From Flavobacteriales bacterium (GTDB lineage: Bacteria > Bacteroidota > Bacteroidia > Flavobacteriales > BACL11), in contig PBQB01000009.1 in assembly GCA_002724895.1 (NCBI GenBank), forward strand, positions 16,476-36,675: DNA of 20,200 nt. Reading direction: 5' to 3'. The position numbers and the translations under genes were made by a program. Shown piece by piece: positions 16,262 to 20,200 of the stretch (the first letter of the stretch is position 1; every line of letters begins with the position of its first letter). The notes beneath the pieces are model-generated. The model was given only the letters and a program-made list of their open reading frames with translations, was not told the origin of the DNA and ran no database searches.

Positions 16262-18045
16262 TATTTAACAATCAATTTTTTAACAAAATATCCTAATTCA
16301 CAACTAAGATGAAGAATATAAACAGAAGGAACAAGATCATCAATAAAAATAAATTGAGATTCTGAATCAATAGTAATATTTTTGATTAACTTTCCTTGTA
16401 AACTATAAATATTTAAAATACCATTATCTATCCCGCTTAATGTAAATTTAGATGTACATGGATTTGGATATATTTTTACAAACTCTCTATTTTGATAATT
16501 AGATAAAAAAATTTCTTTGGTACTAACAATCGGTCTAATCATCCATGACCCTTGAAATTGAGAATTATTCCATCCAGAACCAGAATTATAAAACATATAA
16601 TTATTTGATATTATATTTTTATCTAATCCTAAATTTAATACATCATCCGTAGTTTGCTTCCAACCAACATAAAAAGTGCCAGATAATCCTAAGGGACTAT
16701 TTAATTCATATGTATGAAAGCTACCATTTTCGGTATGAAAAGGATTGACATCTTGAGAATATAATATATTTCCTGGTTTTCCTTGAAAATCATCCCAAAT
16801 GGTTAATTCAAAAACTAAATTAGATACTGAATCTAACATTTCTGGAAAAAACATTTGAACTGCACGTAATGTATCTGGATGATTTAATTTAAACTGATAT
16901 GCTATTTTTGCGCCATTTACATTTATACCGTATGCTGATTCAGCACTTCCATCATCGTAAGAAAAAGTGGAATAGAATCTTTGAAAAGTTTTTAAAGTAT
17001 CATTATTTTTAAAATCACTTATAGATGTACTAATAATATGCTTAATATAAAAAGTAACACTGTCAACTTCATTAGAATTAAAAAAAGAACTTGAAACACT
17101 AACAGAAGGTGAAGAAAAAAGGAAATTACCTATTGAATCATAATCTAAAACTGTTTCATTCCTTACATTACCTAAAGTTGGATAATGACCTACTAAACTT
17201 CCCTTATTATAAACATCATACTGATAGCCAACGTTAATACTAGAACGATTATTTCTTAAAAATACATTTATACTATCTTTTAATTCATTGTTTTCATAAT
17301 TAACAAAATGACTCCATGGCATTTGACTATATCTTCTTAAATATGAAGATATATTATAAACAAAAGATACATCATTTAAACTAGATGTGTCTAAAGAAGT
17401 ATTAAATTCATCTAATTTTACATAATCTAAATTCCAATGATCGAAATTTCCAGATAATGTAGCCTTATTTCTAAATCTGAATCTGAAATTATTATGTAAA
17501 TAATCAGAAGAATTTATCAAAAAAACTTTTTTCTTAAAATCAAAACTAGATGTCCCCTCCTTCTTCCATATAATATTCCAATTTAAATTATTATCGAGAA
17601 ATTCTAAAATAATAGAGTCTTCTATTTGAGGCATATCTCCTATTCCTTGAGGTTGATAATAAAATAAAAAATATGCAGTATTTATGGCTGATAAGTCAAT
17701 TGCTTTTGAGAGTAAAGTATCAGCGTTACCATCAATAGTAGAGTTTATAGAATAAGGACGACCAAATTGATTTAATCCATCAAAAGTTGCAACACCAATT
17801 GTAGGAGGATTAATAGGATATGACCTATTAACAAAAACACTACTAATTTCCCATAAATCATTATTAACATTTGAAAAATCATAAGAAAAATCATCAATAA
17901 ATGGTATAGATAAAATTGAATTTTTTTCTACATTTTTTTTAATATCATACGTATAAGGATTAGTTTTCAAATCATTAATCAACTCTTGGGGATAAAGTTG
18001 AATTAACTTAAAAAATATGATTAAACAAATTATTACTTTAGGCAT
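16261..18045 (-). CDS. Large secreted T9SS protein of unknown function
   Basis: 594 residues: a signal peptide (about 1-20, ending YPQE), an N-terminal beta-rich region with IPFIDDFSY (47-55) and NPPTIGVATFDGLNQFGRPY (79-98), then a middle region without recognisable motifs. A second beta domain spans about 355-505 (FSYDDGSAESAYGIN, then ELTIWDDFQGKPGNILYSQ). Residues 522-594 (VKIYPNPCTSKFTL to VKKLIVK) are a type A T9SS sorting domain, predicting export to the cell surface. The FIDDFSY/PTIGVATFDGL pattern recurs in Bacteroidota surface proteins usually left as hypothetical; it may be an adhesive or carbohydrate-binding fold. No catalytic motif is seen. It overlaps the PASTA gene upstream and rluD downstream by one base each. 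Confidence 0.88.
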   Translation of the reverse strand: MPKVIICLIIFFKLIQLYPQELINDLKTNPYTYDIKKNVEKNSILSIPFIDDFSYDFSNVNNDLWEISSVFVNRSYPINPPTIGVATFDGLNQFGRPYSINSTIDGNADTLLSKAIDLSAINTAYFLFYYQPQGIGDMPQIEDSIILEFLDNNLNWNIIWKKEGTSSFDFKKKVFLINSSDYLHNNFRFRFRNKATLSGNFDHWNLDYVKLDEFNTSLDTSSLNDVSFVYNISSYLRRYSQMPWSHFVNYENNELKDSINVFLRNNRSSINVGYQYDVYNKGSLVGHYPTLGNVRNETVLDYDSIGNFLFSSPSVSVSSSFFNSNEVDSVTFYIKHIISTSISDFKNNDTLKTFQRFYSTFSYDDGSAESAYGINVNGAKIAYQFKLNHPDTLRAVQMFFPEMLDSVSNLVFELTIWDDFQGKPGNILYSQDVNPFHTENGSFHTYELNSPLGLSGTFYVGWKQTTDDVLNLGLDKNIISNNYMFYNSGSGWNNSQFQGSWMIRPIVSTKEIFLSNYQNREFVKIYPNPCTSKFTLSGIDNGILNIYSLQGKLIKNITIDSESQFIFIDDLVPSVYILHLSCELGYFVKKLIVK

Positions 18046-18866
18046 TAATTATCTTTTATACTATTTTCAAAATATAAATCTATCGATGAACCAATATTAA
18101 TTTCATTATCATTTTCAGAAACAGGATATTGTTTATAAATAATTGCAGTTGATGAATCAGAAACCTCTTCTTTGAAGAATTCATAACCTATATTTAAAGA
18201 TGTAGATTTTAAAATTATATTTGCTTCAAATCTATTTAACCCTACTAAATTTGGAATAATTATTCTTTCATTACTAATTCCTTTTCCAACTACTAAATCA
18301 ACAATTGTACCAACATATAGTTCCTCTCCAACATTAACTTTAATTCCATTAACTTTAAAATCTAAAACTTTATTTAGTGCAATATCTGGTACATAGTCTA
18401 AATCACCAATTTCAATTCCAATATTCTCTAACTTATTAATAGCTTGCCTTAATGATAAATCGTAAATATCAGGAAAGCTTATTTTCTTAGATTGTAAAGA
18501 ATTAACTGTTAAATAAATTCTTCTGTTTTTTTTAACATTCATATCAGGAAGTGGATCTTGACTTACAACAATACCTTTTTTCCTATTAATGTCATAAATA
18601 GAATCTAATATTACATACCTTAAATTATTTTTCTTGGAAATAGAATCAATCTTAAATACAGATTCTCCAATATAATTTGGGACTTTTATATGAATATTAT
18701 GTAAGGTAAATATTTTTAAAAACACTAACCAAAGAAAAAACAAAAAAATCAAAGTCATAATAGCAAGAATAGTATGTTTGACATACTTATTTCTAACTAT
18801 CAATGAAAATACCGATGAAATCAAAGTTAAACTATTAAAATATTTAAAAAATCTAAAATTACACAA
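18045..18866 (-). CDS. Single-pass membrane protein with three PASTA domains; start uncertain
   Basis: Up to 273 residues: a short cytoplasmic part, one membrane helix (about 31-54) and an outside part with three PASTA repeats at about 58-123, 126-196 and 200-268. Each begins with a KVPNYIG-, SFPDIYDLS- or IIPNLVGLN-like signature and ends in a hydrophobic strand. PASTA domains bind peptidoglycan or beta-lactams in other proteins; no kinase or transpeptidase domain is attached. It faces ddl, a cell-wall gene, across a shared promoter region. The longest frame starts at a TTG (18866) lying inside the -7 box TATATTTG, so that codon is probably not transcribed. A TTG at 18824-18822, giving a 259-residue protein whose N-terminus resembles homologues, is a better candidate. 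The first ATG (18758) falls inside the helix. Confidence 0.85.
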   Translation of the reverse strand: MCNFRFFKYFNSLTLISSVFSLIVRNKYVKHTILAIMTLIFLFFLWLVFLKIFTLHNIHIKVPNYIGESVFKIDSISKKNNLRYVILDSIYDINRKKGIVVSQDPLPDMNVKKNRRIYLTVNSLQSKKISFPDIYDLSLRQAINKLENIGIEIGDLDYVPDIALNKVLDFKVNGIKVNVGEELYVGTIVDLVVGKGISNERIIIPNLVGLNRFEANIILKSTSLNIGYEFFKEEVSDSSTAIIYKQYPVSENDNEINIGSSIDLYFENSIKDN

Positions 18867-18895
18867 ATATAAATGTTTAGATATAATATATCAAA
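18864..18895 (-). promoter_or_regulatory. Promoter of the PASTA-T9SS-rluD unit (-33 TTTG, -7 TATATTTG)
   Basis: On the minus strand TTTG (18895-18892) is followed after 20 nt by TATATTTG (18871-18864), a complete match to the Bacteroidota -33/-7 pattern and the best in the window. Transcription should begin near 18858, downstream of the TTG that opens the longest PASTA reading frame. Confidence 0.65.
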
Positions 18896-18911
18896 AATTA
18901 AACTTTGTGTT

Positions 18912-18919
18912 TATATTTG
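18912..18919 (+). promoter_or_regulatory. -7 box for ddl, predicting a leaderless message
   Basis: TATATTTG ends 4 nt before the ddl ATG at 18924. With the usual distance between this box and the start site, transcription would begin at or within the start codon. No -33 TTTG at about 20 nt upstream was found. Confidence 0.55.
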
Positions 18920-18923
18920 AAAC

Positions 18924-19889
18924 ATGGAAAACATTGCAATAGTAACTGGTGGAGACTCATCTGAACATGATATTTCATTAAAAAGTGCAAACAATATCAA
19001 AGCAATTTTAGATGATAGTAAATACAAAGGGTTTTTAGTATTAATAAAAGAAAACAACTTATATGTAGTAATTAATAAAAATAAGATTGAGATAGATAAA
19101 TCGGATTTCTCATTTATTTATCAAAAAAGAAAAAAATATTTTAACAAAGTTTTTATGGCACTGCATGGTCCACCTGCTGAAAATGGAGTATTACAAAAAT
19201 ATTTAGATAAATTAAATATTGAATATTCAGCATGCAATAGTGAGGTATCTGAAGTAACTTTTAATAAATATGAATGTAATAAAAAATTAAAAAAATTAGG
19301 GTTTTTATGCTCTAAATCAATTTTAATTAACAATAAAAATATAAATACTGAAAATATAATAGAAAAAATTCCCCTACCTTTTTTTGTAAAGCCAAATACT
19401 TGTGGTTCTAGCTTCGGAGTTTCAAAAGTAAAATTTAAAAAACAACTAAAAAAAGCTTTAGATACTGCTTTCAATCATAGTAATGAAGTAATTATTGAAA
19501 AGGCATTAAGTGGAATTGAAATTGGAAGTGGTGTATTTTTTGATGGAAAAAAAATAATTGCACTTCCATTGACAGAAATTAAAACAAAAAATGATTTTTT
19601 TGATTTTGCAGCGAAATATAATGGAGAATCTGAAGAGTATACCCCAGCAAGAATAAATAATGAAATTACACAATCAATTAAAAATACATCTATTGAAGTT
19701 TATAAAAAAATGAAATTAAAAGGTATTTGTAGAATAGACTATATATTAGAAAATCGCAAACCTTATATAATTGAAATTAATACAATTCCTGGATTTACAA
19801 ATGAAAGTATTATTCCTCAACAAATTCAAGCAGCTAATTTAGATTTCAAAGAAATTATCAACCTATGCTTAGCAAACACAAAAAATTAA
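18924..19889 (+). CDS. ddl: D-alanine--D-alanine ligase
   Basis: 321 residues of the ATP-grasp fold. It makes D-Ala-D-Ala for the peptidoglycan stem peptide. The N-terminal GGDSSEHDIS (9-18) is the Ddl signature. The ATP-grasp loop is KPNTCGSSFGVS (156-167), and YTPARI (239-244) holds the conserved region near the active site. Magnesium ligands are Asp272 in RIDY, Glu284 and Asn286 in IEINTIPG. The HGxxGExG element reads HGPPAENG (81-88), so the glycine before the active-site Glu is Ala. The protein is somewhat shorter than many Ddl proteins but nothing essential looks absent. The start at 18924 gives the expected MENIAIVTGG first strand. It is divergent from the PASTA gene and followed by an unknown membrane-protein gene 32 nt on. 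Confidence 0.96.
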   Translation: MENIAIVTGGDSSEHDISLKSANNIKAILDDSKYKGFLVLIKENNLYVVINKNKIEIDKSDFSFIYQKRKKYFNKVFMALHGPPAENGVLQKYLDKLNIEYSACNSEVSEVTFNKYECNKKLKKLGFLCSKSILINNKNINTENIIEKIPLPFFVKPNTCGSSFGVSKVKFKKQLKKALDTAFNHSNEVIIEKALSGIEIGSGVFFDGKKIIALPLTEIKTKNDFFDFAAKYNGESEEYTPARINNEITQSIKNTSIEVYKKMKLKGICRIDYILENRKPYIIEINTIPGFTNESIIPQQIQAANLDFKEIINLCLANTKN

Positions 19890-19921
19890 TAATATATTTA
19901 CAAAGTTTTTAAAATAAAATT

Positions 19922-20200
19922 ATGAGTGATAAATCTAATGATGAAAAAATAAAAATATTAAAAGAACGTTTAAATCAAATAAATAAAAAAAATAATTTAC
20001 ATAAAGAATCTAAAATAGAAGATTCTCCTGTAAATATAAATGATCAGAAAAATAAGCATAAAAAAACTTCTAAAACGCCACTAATAATAAAATATTTTTT
20101 AATAATAAGTTTAGTTGGATTTGGAATATTTTATTTTTTGAATTATGTGTCAATTGACAAAAAAACTATGATTAATAAGAAACAAAATAATATTTCTAAT
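19922..20200 (+). CDS. Unknown single-pass membrane protein, 3' end cut by window edge
   Basis: An open frame starts at ATG 19922 and runs 93 codons to the window edge without a stop. The first 50 residues are very polar and Lys/Asn-rich, beginning MSDKSNDEKIKILKERLNQI, which may form a short coiled coil. One hydrophobic segment follows at about 54-75 (LIIKYFLIISLVGFGIFYFL), then a basic, polar stretch. This looks like an inner-membrane protein with a cytoplasmic N-terminus and the rest in the periplasm. The gap to ddl is 32 nt with no terminator or new -7 box seen, so cotranscription with ddl is likely. I do not recognise the family from this fragment. Confidence 0.75.
   Translation, partial: MSDKSNDEKIKILKERLNQINKKNNLHKESKIEDSPVNINDQKNKHKKTSKTPLIIKYFLIISLVGFGIFYFLNYVSIDKKTMINKKQNNISN

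Larger units (their letters stand above)
18864..18919. repeat. Inverted repeat formed by two facing -7 boxes
   Basis: CAAATATAAA (18864-18873) and TTTATATTTG (18910-18919) are exact 10-bp reverse complements 36 bp apart. Each contains the -7 box of one of the two divergent genes. The symmetry is largely explained by the shared promoter consensus. Confidence 0.6.

Noticed and set aside
19121..19474. 117-codon minus-strand frame opposite ddl
   Set aside because: It is antisense to the conserved ATP-grasp coding region and shows only Phe/Leu-rich sequence expected from complementing Lys/Asn-rich codons.
1..20200. CRISPR arrays, tRNAs, rRNA, insertion sequences or toxin-antitoxin genes
   Set aside because: No regularly spaced repeats, no cloverleaf with a TTC-type T-loop, no transposase motif and no small gene pairs were seen on reading both strands by eye.

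Overview
The window is very AT-rich, has no Shine-Dalgarno-like sequence before its start codons, and carries Bacteroidota hallmarks: two proteins with C-terminal type IX secretion (T9SS) sorting domains, lipoproteins with short lipoboxes, and repeated TAnnTTTG promoter -7 boxes. Together with the small intergenic gaps this suggests a streamlined, probably marine, Flavobacteriales-like bacterium. The assignment is inferred from gene content and composition, not from a marker-gene tree. No rRNA, tRNA, CRISPR array, insertion sequence, prophage or obvious horizontally acquired island is visible, and no stretch over 300 bases lacks a gene.

Layout. 1-1893 (minus): fabG followed after 4 nt by a truncated membrane-anchored VWA-domain protein. 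1894-4026: dnaK as a single gene, with a hairpin terminator on one side and, on the other, a strong sigma-54-type -24/-12 match plus a 10-bp inverted repeat. 4027-5052 (minus): an unassigned lipoprotein, divergent from 5130-8352 (plus), which holds a secreted coiled-coil SPOR protein, panB (pantothenate synthesis) and a short RluA-type pseudouridine synthase. 8354-10777 (minus): priA, replication-restart helicase, meeting the previous unit tail to tail. 10884-12753 (plus): an MbnP-like lipoprotein and a MauG/MbnH-like di-heme lipoprotein, a probable copper-related pair. 12808-15257 (plus): a T9SS-secreted M43-type metalloprotease overlapping mqnE (futalosine pathway to menaquinone). 15254-18866 (minus): PASTA membrane protein, large T9SS protein and rluD, joined by 1-nt overlaps. 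18924-20200 (plus): ddl and the start of an unassigned single-pass membrane protein.

How it fits together. Most genes are housekeeping: fatty acid synthesis (fabG), protein folding (dnaK), coenzyme A precursor (panB), replication restart (priA), menaquinone (mqnE), 23S rRNA modification (rluD) and peptidoglycan (ddl, with PASTA and SPOR proteins as likely peptidoglycan binders). The accessory part is the cell-surface set: the MbnP/MbnH pair, the metalloprotease and the large T9SS protein. The best candidates for new biology are the MbnP/MbnH pair, with a cysteine-bracketed GCTD module on the peroxidase, and the sigma-54-like control of dnaK. Several promoters also suggest leaderless transcripts, and one puts the start of the PASTA gene in doubt.
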